A DNA stretch of 64,000 nucleotides, taken from assembly GCF_000317085.1 (NCBI RefSeq), contig NC_019702.1, positions 1,704,394 through 1,768,393 on the forward strand. The letters run 5' to 3'. Positions 44,709 through 52,389 of this stretch are shown piece after piece. Position numbers and translations under genes: made by a program. Each line of letters opens with the position of its first letter. Position 1 is the first letter of the stretch. The notes below the pieces were generated by a model. It searched no databases. It was given only the letters and a program-made list of their open reading frames with translations, and had not been told where the DNA came from. The DNA comes from Synechococcus sp. PCC 7502. GTDB taxonomy: Bacteria; Cyanobacteriota; Cyanobacteriia; Pseudanabaenales; Pseudanabaenaceae.

Positions 44709-45707
44709 ATGTCTAACTCATCCAATTCATCTAATCCCCCCAGCACCCAAAAGCCTGAGCCGCTAGTTCCTCCAAAGCAAACGGTGTCCTCTATGCGGAT
44801 AGTTATAGCTGAGTCTAATCTAACTCATCTATCTACACTATTAGAAACCATTGAGAGTATTGGCAAGTGGGTACTGTATCCCTGTGCTGAGTATCCAGAG
44901 TTAATTCAAACCCTATCTTCTGGGGCTGTTGACTTACTGATACTTGGCAACGTCGATCAAGGTAGTTGCTTTGAGATTTGTCGCCTCTGTCGCAAAGAGT
45001 GGGAGCATTTACCAATTATTCTAGTATCCCATGATGCCACCATTCCAGATTTCTATCGCCATTGGGTATCAGAGAAAGGGTTTGGCGATGTAGTTAGTAG
45101 TGACCCCTCAAATCGCAACGACTTAGTGCGAGTGGTGCAGAACGTTACCAGTGTGATTCGCGCACAAAAGCAAGCCTTAACCTTTGCTGTCCCTGATGTG
45201 CAGGATACCGAAACCTATATTGGTCTCAAAATCGATGGTAAACACGCCACCACGCCAAGGGAAACTAGATTACTCAGCATTTTACTCAATAACAAAGTAT
45301 CCATCTTGAAAGCCTGCGGTGGTCAGGGTCGATGTGCCACCTGTCATGTTTTTGTTGATAAAGGCATGGAGTACCTTACTCCGCCCACAGAACAAGAATT
45401 AATGACCCTGAGCATGATGAAAATTGAGCAACCTAATGCTCGCCTTGCTTGTCAATGTAAAGTTCTCGAGCAGGGTGTGGAGGTTACTGTTCCTAAGGGT
45501 AAATACCTAGGTTCAGAAGCAGAACTAGAATCTTTAGTCGGTAAGCGTGCTCAGCAAACTTTAATTCACCCTTTAACTGGAGAAATCTTGGTTCATGAAG
45601 GGAAATTAATTTTACGTTCTGCATTGGAAAAGATGCAGTCAGTCAATAAAGAGTTTGAAAAAGAAATGGGTGTTTTACTATCCCGTAAATCTAAAAGGAG
45701 AAATTAA
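44709..45707 (+). CDS. Degenerate receiver fused to 2Fe-2S ferredoxin (Slr0148-like)
   Basis: 332 residues. A Ser/Pro-rich leader (1-28) precedes a receiver-like fold (30-145) lacking the phosphoacceptor Asp (DLLILGNVD where DLVLLD is usual). The C-terminal half (~175-270) is a 2Fe-2S ferredoxin domain with Cys residues in ACGGQGRCATC and ACQCKV. The next genes encode V4R and phycobiliprotein-like proteins, matching the photosystem II assembly (pap, slr0144-slr0152) cluster of Synechocystis, where a 2Fe-2S protein is also present. It starts 30 bases after the EAL gene and ends 2 bases before the V4R gene. Confidence 0.8.
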   Translation: MSNSSNSSNPPSTQKPEPLVPPKQTVSSMRIVIAESNLTHLSTLLETIESIGKWVLYPCAEYPELIQTLSSGAVDLLILGNVDQGSCFEICRLCRKEWEHLPIILVSHDATIPDFYRHWVSEKGFGDVVSSDPSNRNDLVRVVQNVTSVIRAQKQALTFAVPDVQDTETYIGLKIDGKHATTPRETRLLSILLNNKVSILKACGGQGRCATCHVFVDKGMEYLTPPTEQELMTLSMMKIEQPNARLACQCKVLEQGVEVTVPKGKYLGSEAELESLVGKRAQQTLIHPLTGEILVHEGKLILRSALEKMQSVNKEFEKEMGVLLSRKSKRRN

Positions 45708-45709
45708 CA

Positions 45710-46426
45710 ATGACAGAAATTAGAACTTTCGCTACCCCACCTGTGTCCATGCCCTCTGTATGGAAAGTGTGTCACTATAGTCGCTATGACTTCTTCAACT
45801 TTGATATGAAGAATGGAGAGATCAAAGACTACAATCAACAGCGTAATCTGCTGGCGGGTGAAGATTTTATTATCTCCTTACTCAAGGGCTTAGAGCATGA
45901 AGTCGGTGATGCCGCAGGATGGTTACTCTATACAATCGGACAAAACTGGGGAAAACAGGATGCGATCGCCTTTAATGTCTGGTTTAAAGAGCAGTATAAT
46001 CTGACCCTCCAAACTGCCAACTTAAACTTTGCGATGGAAACTTGGTGGTGGCCCCTCACGGCGCAAGGCTGGGGAACTTGGAGTTTAGATTTGAATTCCC
46101 TGAAAGATGGTTATATTTTCGTTGACCTATTTGACTCAGCAGTTGCTAAAACCCTAGGCTATGTGGGCAAGCCCGTCTGTCATCTCTATGCAGGTATGTT
46201 ATCTGGATTTTTTAGTGCGGTATTTGAGAAAAATCTCAGTAGTACTGAAGTCCAGTGCTATGCCATGGGCAATGAGTTTTGTCGGTTTTTAATTGGTTCT
46301 GAAAAGCGCATCCGTGCCACTGAGTTTTGGATGTCTTCAGGTGCAACCCTTGCTGATATTGAAAATCGCCTCATGACAGATGAGATTTCCGCAGATGTTG
46401 AATTATTGGTGAGAACTAATAGTTAA
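45710..46426 (+). CDS. V4R (4-vinyl reductase) domain protein, Slr0144-like
   Basis: 238 residues. The V4R fold (~85-205) carries EVGDAAGWLLYTIGQNWGKQDAIAF and the closing LSGFFSAVFEKNLSSTEVQCYAMGNEFCRFLIGS, with the conserved Gly-Cys region that in other V4R proteins holds a ligand. V4R domains bind hydrophobic porphyrin-like or hydrocarbon ligands. In Synechocystis the pap operon encodes two such proteins (Slr0144, Slr0147), with proposed roles in photosystem II assembly. It begins 2 bases after the ferredoxin gene with AAGGAG ahead, so it is part of that operon. Confidence 0.82.
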   Translation: MTEIRTFATPPVSMPSVWKVCHYSRYDFFNFDMKNGEIKDYNQQRNLLAGEDFIISLLKGLEHEVGDAAGWLLYTIGQNWGKQDAIAFNVWFKEQYNLTLQTANLNFAMETWWWPLTAQGWGTWSLDLNSLKDGYIFVDLFDSAVAKTLGYVGKPVCHLYAGMLSGFFSAVFEKNLSSTEVQCYAMGNEFCRFLIGSEKRIRATEFWMSSGATLADIENRLMTDEISADVELLVRTNS

Positions 46427-46467
46427 CCAATAGTTAAAAACTGATACTTAAAAAATAGGTGAAAGCA

Positions 46468-46749
46468 ATGAAAACAAAATTTAATTTTTCTCAAGTTCTA
46501 ATTAATTGGTTCAAAGGAATTTGGAATAAGTTCAATCGGTGGTTAATGCGTCGGCTGCGTCCCAAGCAGGGTTTGAGAGGCTCAGGCATATCTACTGCTA
46601 CTCATAATACTCCATTGAGTGGTGTTGCACAGTTCCGCCATCCTGAATCTTTAACCGTCCAAGAGCTATTAGCTAAGGTGCAGTGGCAGTTACCTAAACA
46701 AGCTAATAAAACGGTTTCTACCGTAAGAGAAGAAATTAACTGGGATTAA
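46468..46749 (+). CDS. Small basic protein of the pap-like cluster
   Basis: 93 residues from ATG 46468, chosen because GGTGA sits six bases upstream; a GTG at 46459 adds three residues. The first ~35 residues are basic and amphipathic (INWFKGIWNKFNRWLMRRLRPK), perhaps a membrane-surface helix. No family recognised. It lies between the first V4R gene and the phycobiliprotein-like gene in the same transcription direction, in the position of slr0145 in Synechocystis. Function unknown. Confidence 0.6.
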   Translation: MKTKFNFSQVLINWFKGIWNKFNRWLMRRLRPKQGLRGSGISTATHNTPLSGVAQFRHPESLTVQELLAKVQWQLPKQANKTVSTVREEINWD

Positions 46750-46822
46750 TTAACCTCTCAAGTCACTTTCTCAATATCCAAACCACAAAACCCATAAAAA
46801 TACACAGAAAAGGAATAAAGCA

Positions 46823-47287
46823 ATGATTACTCTATTAGAAAATGTACTAGAACGTGCTGATGGAAACTATGTTACTGCTCAAGATTTACGCTTACTAGAT
46901 AAAGCTCTATCTTCGTGGCAAGCTCGTAAGGAAGCTTACAATAATATTCAAGTGCATGAAGCTGAAATTATTAATCAAGCTGTGGAGGCAATGAGAACTA
47001 GCGATCGCTTCACTGCCAAACCTATGGATACTTTAGGTGTTGATCGGTGCCGACGGGACATGATTCTAGGATTACGTTGTTGTGCTTTAGCTATGCTATT
47101 AGAAGATGCCGAAATGCTAAAAGATCGCGTTCTCTATTGGCAACAAAATATCTTTCTAGCGATGCAGCTTAACTACCACGGCTATAAATTTATCTGGTTA
47201 GCTTTACAATCTCAATTACCTAAAGAACAAGCCGAGCTTTTTAGCCCCTATTTGAAGATCGCTCACGAAATGATGAGTGGTAAGTAA
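46823..47287 (+). CDS. Phycobiliprotein-like protein of the pap cluster (Slr0146-like)
   Basis: 154 helical residues. The sequence LGVDRCRRDMILGLRCCALAMLLEDAEMLKDRVL resembles the phycocyanin and allophycocyanin core [20 protein letters not shown]: C-x-R-D (Cys76, Asp79) is in the right place for a bilin-binding Cys, and the N-terminal ALERADGNYVTAQD-like start (residues 8-21) fits the globin-type fold. It is too short to be a full phycobilisome subunit pair and lies away from rod or core genes. Bilin binding is inferred from one motif. Confidence 0.65.
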   Translation: MITLLENVLERADGNYVTAQDLRLLDKALSSWQARKEAYNNIQVHEAEIINQAVEAMRTSDRFTAKPMDTLGVDRCRRDMILGLRCCALAMLLEDAEMLKDRVLYWQQNIFLAMQLNYHGYKFIWLALQSQLPKEQAELFSPYLKIAHEMMSGK

Positions 47288-47310
47288 TTTGATTCCATTA
47301 ATTGCATTCA

Positions 47311-47326
47311 GGGGTGGCTTCACCCC
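47311..47326. other. Intercistronic hairpin between pap-cluster genes
   Basis: GGGGTG (47311-47316), GCTT loop and CACCCC (47321-47326) form a strong six-base stem in the 123-base gap between the phycobiliprotein-like gene and the second V4R gene. It is not followed by a T run. It may be an mRNA stabiliser or processing site, or a weak attenuator. Confidence 0.55.
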
Positions 47327-47410
47327 ACCAGTCTTTGCAAAATTCGCAAATCAAAATTCGCACATAAAATTCTCAACCATCACTAAATTTTTACTATAGG
47401 AGATTCAATT

Positions 47411-48064
47411 ATGGGACTCACGGAAATGCGCAGAGACACTGTTCCTGCCAACTACTTCAATCCGAGGGCATATGTAAAAGCTAACCCCGCTACAGGTTTG
47501 TTATATACCCGCCAAGGTAAACGCCTAATTGCGATCCCAGAGATACTTGTGCAAAGTATTCACCAAACCTTGTTATCAGAGGCAGGAGATGCAGCTTCCA
47601 TGGCTTTTTATACCTTTGGGTATAGCTGGGGCAAATCCTTTTATGAAAGAATCAAAAAAGAAATTGAAATCTACTATGAAACCTCGATCGCTCAGATGAA
47701 TGCTGCCGAATTTTTTGCTGTAGTTCAAGAAGTTTGGGGAGTTCATGGTTTAGGTAAAATTAATGTGGACTTTACCGCAGCTAAACAGGGCTTACTCATA
47801 GTAACTATCGAGAATTCGGGTATATCCGCATCCCAAAATGATCAAAAAGAGTCCAAAGAGTTTAGTGTTGAGGCTGGGTTTCTTTCTGGTTGGTTTTCTG
47901 CAAATACTCGTCAAGAGTTAAATGCGATCGCCACCGACTGGGAGCAAAATAGAACTCAATATTTAGTTGGGGCGAAGCTGCACATTGAGCAAATTAAACT
48001 GAACTTTGTGAGTAAGGGCATGAAGACAGCCGCAATTTTGGCAAAGAACCAGTTCACCCTCTAG
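47411..48064 (+). CDS. V4R domain protein, Slr0147-like
   Basis: 217 residues. The V4R region (~45-200) has SEAGDAASMAFYTFGYSWGKSFYERI and the later FSVEAGFLSGWFSANTRQELNAIATDWEQNRTQYLVGAKL. Compared with the first V4R protein (45710-46426) it lacks the Cys-bearing end and has an N-terminal ~40-residue extension. ATAGGAGATTCAATT supplies its ribosome site. Cluster order V4R, small, phycobiliprotein-like, V4R mirrors slr0144-slr0147. Likely ligand: a tetrapyrrole or precursor (inference). Confidence 0.8.
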   Translation: MGLTEMRRDTVPANYFNPRAYVKANPATGLLYTRQGKRLIAIPEILVQSIHQTLLSEAGDAASMAFYTFGYSWGKSFYERIKKEIEIYYETSIAQMNAAEFFAVVQEVWGVHGLGKINVDFTAAKQGLLIVTIENSGISASQNDQKESKEFSVEAGFLSGWFSANTRQELNAIATDWEQNRTQYLVGAKLHIEQIKLNFVSKGMKTAAILAKNQFTL

Positions 48065-48133
48065 GATTGGCGGTGAGATTACTGTGGGATTACGGTAAGA
48101 TTGATTATGAACTAAAAATGAAAAGTTAAAGCT

Positions 48134-48445
48134 CTGAACACTAATCGATCGCCGAACCTATCGCCAAATTTTAAAATTGCTCTCACCACATTCATTACCG
48201 TATTTCTAGCTGAAATTGGAGATAAAACTCAAATTACAACCATGATGATTACGGCTGAATCCGACTCCCCTTGGATTGTATTTCTAGGAGCAGCGATCGC
48301 TTTAATTTCCACTAGTTTTCTAGGGGTGGCAGCAGGGAAATGGTTATCCCGTATATTTTCACCCTATTGGCTAGATACCTTAGCAGGACTAAGTTTTATA
48401 ATTTTAGCGATCGCCCTACTCTGGGATGCTACGAGCCACCCTTAG
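48134..48445 (+). CDS. Half-size UPF0016/GDT1 family cation transporter
   Basis: Single UPF0016 repeat: E-x-G-D-K-T in FLAEIGDKTQITTMM, then two more helices (VFLGAAIALISTSFLGVAAGKW and LDTLAGLSFIILAIALLW). UPF0016 members move Mn2+ or Ca2+; cyanobacterial forms can be a fused two-repeat protein or a pair of half-size ones. Here only one repeat is encoded and no partner is next to it. No ATG, GTG or TTG starts the full domain: the in-frame stop is at 48119-48121 and the first candidate is CTG 48134; ATG at 48242 would cut off the key motif. Stop overlaps the convergent DUF3352 gene. Confidence 0.7.
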   Translation: MNTNRSPNLSPNFKIALTTFITVFLAEIGDKTQITTMMITAESDSPWIVFLGAAIALISTSFLGVAAGKWLSRIFSPYWLDTLAGLSFIILAIALLWDATSHP

Positions 48446-50120
48446 GTTTAAGCGCAATTAGAAGCTCAAACTTACTGGTGTTTTTATTAGGCACTGAAGC
48501 AGTAACACCAATACCTCGGACAGTTTTAATCAGGGCTGTGATCTCTGGGGTAATTGATGACTGCTCTGTGGGTGGAATAAATCGGCTGCTATACCATGCC
48601 CAAGCTTTATCCATATCTAGATAAAAGTAACCAATATTAGATTTATCCAAAGAGCCAGTGACAGATTTAAATGTAGCTGAGCTATCCAAATTAGCTGTGG
48701 GTTTAGCAAGAGCATCAACTAAAGCACCCACCGATAAAAATACTGTATCTTGCTGGTACCAACCATAGCCGATCGCAAAACCGGGAGCTTGAGGACTAGT
48801 CCATTCCGTTACTGAGACTCCCTTCACATCCTTAGTGCTAACTTGAAGTCCGTTGCCCTTGACAAAAGTATCCAATTTTTTCAGAGTTGCTTCCGCCGCC
48901 GCCCGATTACTGGTTTGAAAAATTAAAGCAGGTCCAACCCCAGATTGAGCTAGTAATCCTTCCGAAGAAGCGATCGCCCCCACCGCATACTCCCCATCCA
49001 TCCAGCCAAATACATCTTTATCTAAATCCAAGGCGATCGGTGAATTTTTTAGCCCATTTCTGACCTCGTCCAGTTGCCCTTTAAGAGTCGGGTCTTTTGC
49101 GGCATCTTTGGCAAACTGCTCCCATCGGCTTTTAATATCAATGCCTGTAATCAAGGCAAAGGTTTCAGGTGGGAACTGGGCAATGACTTTACCCGGCGAG
49201 GGCTTATATTCAATCTTAATAGCACTAGCATCTAAGTCCGTAATCCCTTTAAGCCTTAGACCATCACTATCTACACCTAGACCCATGGTTATAGACTTAA
49301 CCGATTTTAACTGAGCAAGGGTCTGCGGTGGAATTGGTCGAGCATTGGGATTGAGAGATATTAACTTCTCAACGGAATTCGCAAAATCAGGCACATAAAA
49401 CTGTACCAACGGGGTCTTTAACTCCAAACTAGCGGGAGCGATCGCTGGTGCTAAAGAAGCTTCACCTTGAAAAGTATCAATGGCTTTTTCCACAGAACCA
49501 GACTGGGGTGAAAATACCGTATAGTCGCCGAGCAAAGCTACATTAGTGGGCTTACCAGTTTTTCCCGTCACTATAGAAATTTGTACGCCTTTATAGTCCT
49601 TTTGCGTGACTGTAGCATTAGCCTTAACCTTATCAAAAAACTTATTGGCTGCACCTTTATCTTTAATCTGAACCACAACCAAAATATTGGGATCAGAGTT
49701 ATCCAAGGCTTGAGCAATATTGGTAGTAGAAACTGGTAATAATTTTGGTAAGGTCTGCGCTTTAGGGGCAGCAGGAGGTAAAATTGCCAGCACTACATCT
49801 CCGACCCAGGGCTTAATATCCGTAGCAAAATTTAGATCACCCCTACTTAAAGCCTCTTTTTCTACCTTTTGTAACTCTTCATCAAGGTATTTTTTTACCT
49901 CTGGTGATTGAAACTGCTCCAACTGCGACCAAGCATTACTATCCCCAGAAATAGAAGTAGCAAATAAAACTTGCCTAGGGACAACTTTAGCTATATCCGC
50001 AACTCCCGAACTACCCGTAAGTGAGCTTTGTTTATATAAAATATAGGCACCAATTCCACCCGCTATAACTACTAGACCTCCAATTACAGGAAGTAGAAAA
50101 TTTGATTTTTGATTTGACAT
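48429..50120 (-). CDS. DUF3352 family exported or membrane-anchored protein
   Basis: 563 residues. A signal anchor (LLPVIGGLVVIAGGIGAYILY) is followed by ~530 soluble residues matching DUF3352, an uncharacterised cyanobacterial periplasmic family (VPRQVLFATSISGD, PWVGDVVLAILPP, FGWMDGEYAVGAIAS, FLSVGALVDALA). The protein is rich in Lys and Ser and probably resides in the periplasm or thylakoid lumen. No active-site motif known. It stands alone, convergent to the UPF0016 gene (stops overlap by 17 bases). Confidence 0.82.
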   Translation of the reverse strand: MSNQKSNFLLPVIGGLVVIAGGIGAYILYKQSSLTGSSGVADIAKVVPRQVLFATSISGDSNAWSQLEQFQSPEVKKYLDEELQKVEKEALSRGDLNFATDIKPWVGDVVLAILPPAAPKAQTLPKLLPVSTTNIAQALDNSDPNILVVVQIKDKGAANKFFDKVKANATVTQKDYKGVQISIVTGKTGKPTNVALLGDYTVFSPQSGSVEKAIDTFQGEASLAPAIAPASLELKTPLVQFYVPDFANSVEKLISLNPNARPIPPQTLAQLKSVKSITMGLGVDSDGLRLKGITDLDASAIKIEYKPSPGKVIAQFPPETFALITGIDIKSRWEQFAKDAAKDPTLKGQLDEVRNGLKNSPIALDLDKDVFGWMDGEYAVGAIASSEGLLAQSGVGPALIFQTSNRAAAEATLKKLDTFVKGNGLQVSTKDVKGVSVTEWTSPQAPGFAIGYGWYQQDTVFLSVGALVDALAKPTANLDSSATFKSVTGSLDKSNIGYFYLDMDKAWAWYSSRFIPPTEQSSITPEITALIKTVRGIGVTASVPNKNTSKFELLIALKPKGGS

Positions 50121-50348
50121 TGTTTTAGTTCAAGTTTCAGTTCAATTGAATCCCTAGCAATGAGCAAGAATATCATTATTTGCACAATTTTGTTGTGCTT
50201 AGCAAAATGGTTAATGCCGTAATTTCAACAACTTGGTAATGAAGTTACTAAAATCTAAAGGCTTGGGATTATAGAAAAATATGGAAAAGAAATTTGGATC
50301 GTAGGGAATTGATAAACAGTTATGGTGATGCTCAGAGAAATTTAAAAA

Positions 50349-51338
50349 TTAGGGAATTCTATAATTAATCCTTACCAATCGATATTTATCCAATCCTAGG
50401 GGCTTAAAGCGGTCATAGTAACCCTTTATGGTTTCAAGGGCAACCTGCTCTAGCTTACTATTGGTACTTTCTAAAACTATGGGGTCTTTTACCACCCTTC
50501 CGGATGGGCTAACCACAAGTACAAATACCACCGATCCACTGATGTTAGGTATAGATTTTTGATCAAGGGGAATCCACTCCATAGGTTCTCTTTGATCGGG
50601 AGAAACAGCAACATTGGGAGCAGCAATTTGACGCTGAATAACTTTGTCTGCCCCATACTGGCTAATAATGCTATTAATATCAGTATTCCTAATCATCAGA
50701 TCGGAGGCTCTATAGCTATAACGAGTCACAGGGTCAAGCATAGGCACTGGCAGTGGTTCGGGTTGTATAGGTTTGGTGTTATCAATTAGATTAGGAGAAT
50801 TATTTGGAATACCTAAAACTTCAGGCTTGATATTACTGCTAGTTACAGGAAAATTTAAGTTGCTTTGATTATTACCCTTGAGATTATTTCTAAGATTTGG
50901 CTGGAGATTACCAGCACTAGGCAGAATTTTCAAATTACTTTGCTGGGGGTCTTGGGGTAAAACCGATAGTAATGGTGGTGGCAGTATAGATGGATTATAA
51001 CCAGAAGGAGGTGGAGGAGGTGACGGCAAATTAATTTGATTGAGATTTAAAGGAGTGAAAGACTGTGGTAGTCGTAGTTTTGACTTCAGTAATAATTCGG
51101 GTGGCAGGGTGACTACGGCAATAGTTGAGATTTTCTGGGTGTTGACAGTATTAGGATTACGTTTAATTGGGTTTGGTAAAAGTAACCAAAAAGCAGTATG
51201 AGCAGCAATTGTAGCAACCATAATCAGCCACACAGACTTCTGTGACCAGAATTGATCTCTGGGTGATCGAGATTGCCAAAATTTTAGACTTTTAGAAATC
51301 TCTGGCTCTACTGCTGATGGGTTAAAAATCTCTGACAT
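50349..51338 (-). CDS. TonB-like energy transducer
   Basis: 329 residues. One N-terminal transmembrane helix (SVWLIMVATIAAHTAFWLLLP), a long Pro-rich and Asn-rich periplasmic linker (SPPPPPSGYNPSILPPPLLS), and a C-terminal TonB-like fold (SGSVVFVLVVSPSGRVVKDPIVLESTNSKLEQVALETIKG). This architecture couples inner-membrane proton motive force to outer-membrane transporters. The companion ExbD gene lies 59 bases upstream in the transcription direction; ExbB is not in the window. Confidence 0.85.
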   Translation of the reverse strand: MSEIFNPSAVEPEISKSLKFWQSRSPRDQFWSQKSVWLIMVATIAAHTAFWLLLPNPIKRNPNTVNTQKISTIAVVTLPPELLLKSKLRLPQSFTPLNLNQINLPSPPPPPSGYNPSILPPPLLSVLPQDPQQSNLKILPSAGNLQPNLRNNLKGNNQSNLNFPVTSSNIKPEVLGIPNNSPNLIDNTKPIQPEPLPVPMLDPVTRYSYRASDLMIRNTDINSIISQYGADKVIQRQIAAPNVAVSPDQREPMEWIPLDQKSIPNISGSVVFVLVVSPSGRVVKDPIVLESTNSKLEQVALETIKGYYDRFKPLGLDKYRLVRINYRIP

Positions 51339-51397
51339 AGGTTTACTTGGTGGTTCCTTAATTCTCTACCTTAACTTTAAGTAGCTAATTTAAAAAG

Positions 51398-51826
51398 CTA
51401 AGATTTAGATGTAGCGATCGCCACCCGATCTCCCGCCACCTTGCGTAAAGCCTCTAGGGTATTAACCACCTGTTGATAGCTCACACTGGCATCTTCAGCA
51501 TTAAGAACTACTAGTCCTTGGGGAAATGCACCAATATAGCCCTTAATAGCAAGGTCTAAGCCTTCGGGGGTAAGCAGATTTCCATCTATACGGGTTTTAC
51601 CATCAATATCAAGGGTTACTACTAACATCTCATTTAGAGCTTTAGTATTTTGGGGAGCCTTAGTATCCTGACTTTTAGTTGGTAAATCGACACCTATTTT
51701 TTGAATTGGAGCTAAACCTGCTGATACCAGCACAAAAAAAGAAAGAATCGCAAAGACTACATCTAATAGTGGAATAACGTTTACTTCGGTTGGGCTGCTT
51801 GGCTTATCTGTGGAACGGATTTTCAT
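51398..51826 (-). CDS. exbD: ExbD/TolR-family biopolymer transport protein
   Basis: 142 residues. One N-terminal helix (VNVIPLLDVVFAILSFFVLVSA) with the Asp in the membrane segment that conducts protons in ExbD, followed by a periplasmic domain (LVVTLDIDGKTRIDGNLL). Works with ExbB and TonB. Transcribed ahead of the TonB-like gene. No exbB lies adjacent, so the third component must be elsewhere. A ChuX/HutX-like gene diverges 154 bases away. Confidence 0.88.
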   Translation of the reverse strand: MKIRSTDKPSSPTEVNVIPLLDVVFAILSFFVLVSAGLAPIQKIGVDLPTKSQDTKAPQNTKALNEMLVVTLDIDGKTRIDGNLLTPEGLDLAIKGYIGAFPQGLVVLNAEDASVSYQQVVNTLEALRKVAGDRVAIATSKS

Positions 51827-51980
51827 ACTCTTGGGATACCACTAATTTTTTTATGACTTTATTTAAGGACTTTTAGGTTTGAACTTTTTAGGTACACTTT
51901 AAGTACAGAGGCTGAAATAATACATACTTAGCTATTAAATATTAAACTTCAAAAACAGCTAACTTCGGGTAAATAAAGAT

Positions 51981-52379
51981 ATGACCGTGACCTTAAAGGA
52001 TTTTTTAGAAGAGTGTGACTCCTTACAACTGCTCCGCATCATTGTGAATACTGGTGTTGCCGTTTTAGAAGTGCGAGGACATATTCAAAATTTATTTTAT
52101 GCCGATTTACCCAAGGGTCGCTACGCCAATATGCACACTGATGGGTTTGAATTTCACCTAAATATGGACAAAATCTTGAAAGTAAAGTTTGAAATTGGAG
52201 AGGCAAAGCGGGGTAACTTTACAACCTATGCTGTGCGCTTACTGAATGATCAAGATCAACCCGAAATGAGTTTATTTTTGCAATGGGGCAAGCCCGGCGA
52301 ATATGCTGAAGGGCAGGTGGAAGCATGGGAATCTCTCAAAGAAAAATATGGCGAAGAATTTGCGGTAGCTGCTGGCTAA
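51981..52379 (+). CDS. ChuX/HutX-like heme-utilisation family protein
   Basis: 132 residues. The sequence TGVAVLEVRGHIQNLFYADLPKGRYANMHTDGFEFHLNMDKILKVKFEIGEAKRGNFTTYAVRLL matches the small cyanobacterial ChuX/HutX-like group (heme carriers in other bacteria). Heme ligands are not certain; His residues MHTDGFEFH are candidates. It diverges from the exbD-tonB pair, which suggests a shared iron or heme theme. It converges with the HerA-like gene, leaving 10 bases between stops. Confidence 0.65.
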   Translation: MTVTLKDFLEECDSLQLLRIIVNTGVAVLEVRGHIQNLFYADLPKGRYANMHTDGFEFHLNMDKILKVKFEIGEAKRGNFTTYAVRLLNDQDQPEMSLFLQWGKPGEYAEGQVEAWESLKEKYGEEFAVAAG

Positions 52380-52389
52380 AAATTAGTAA

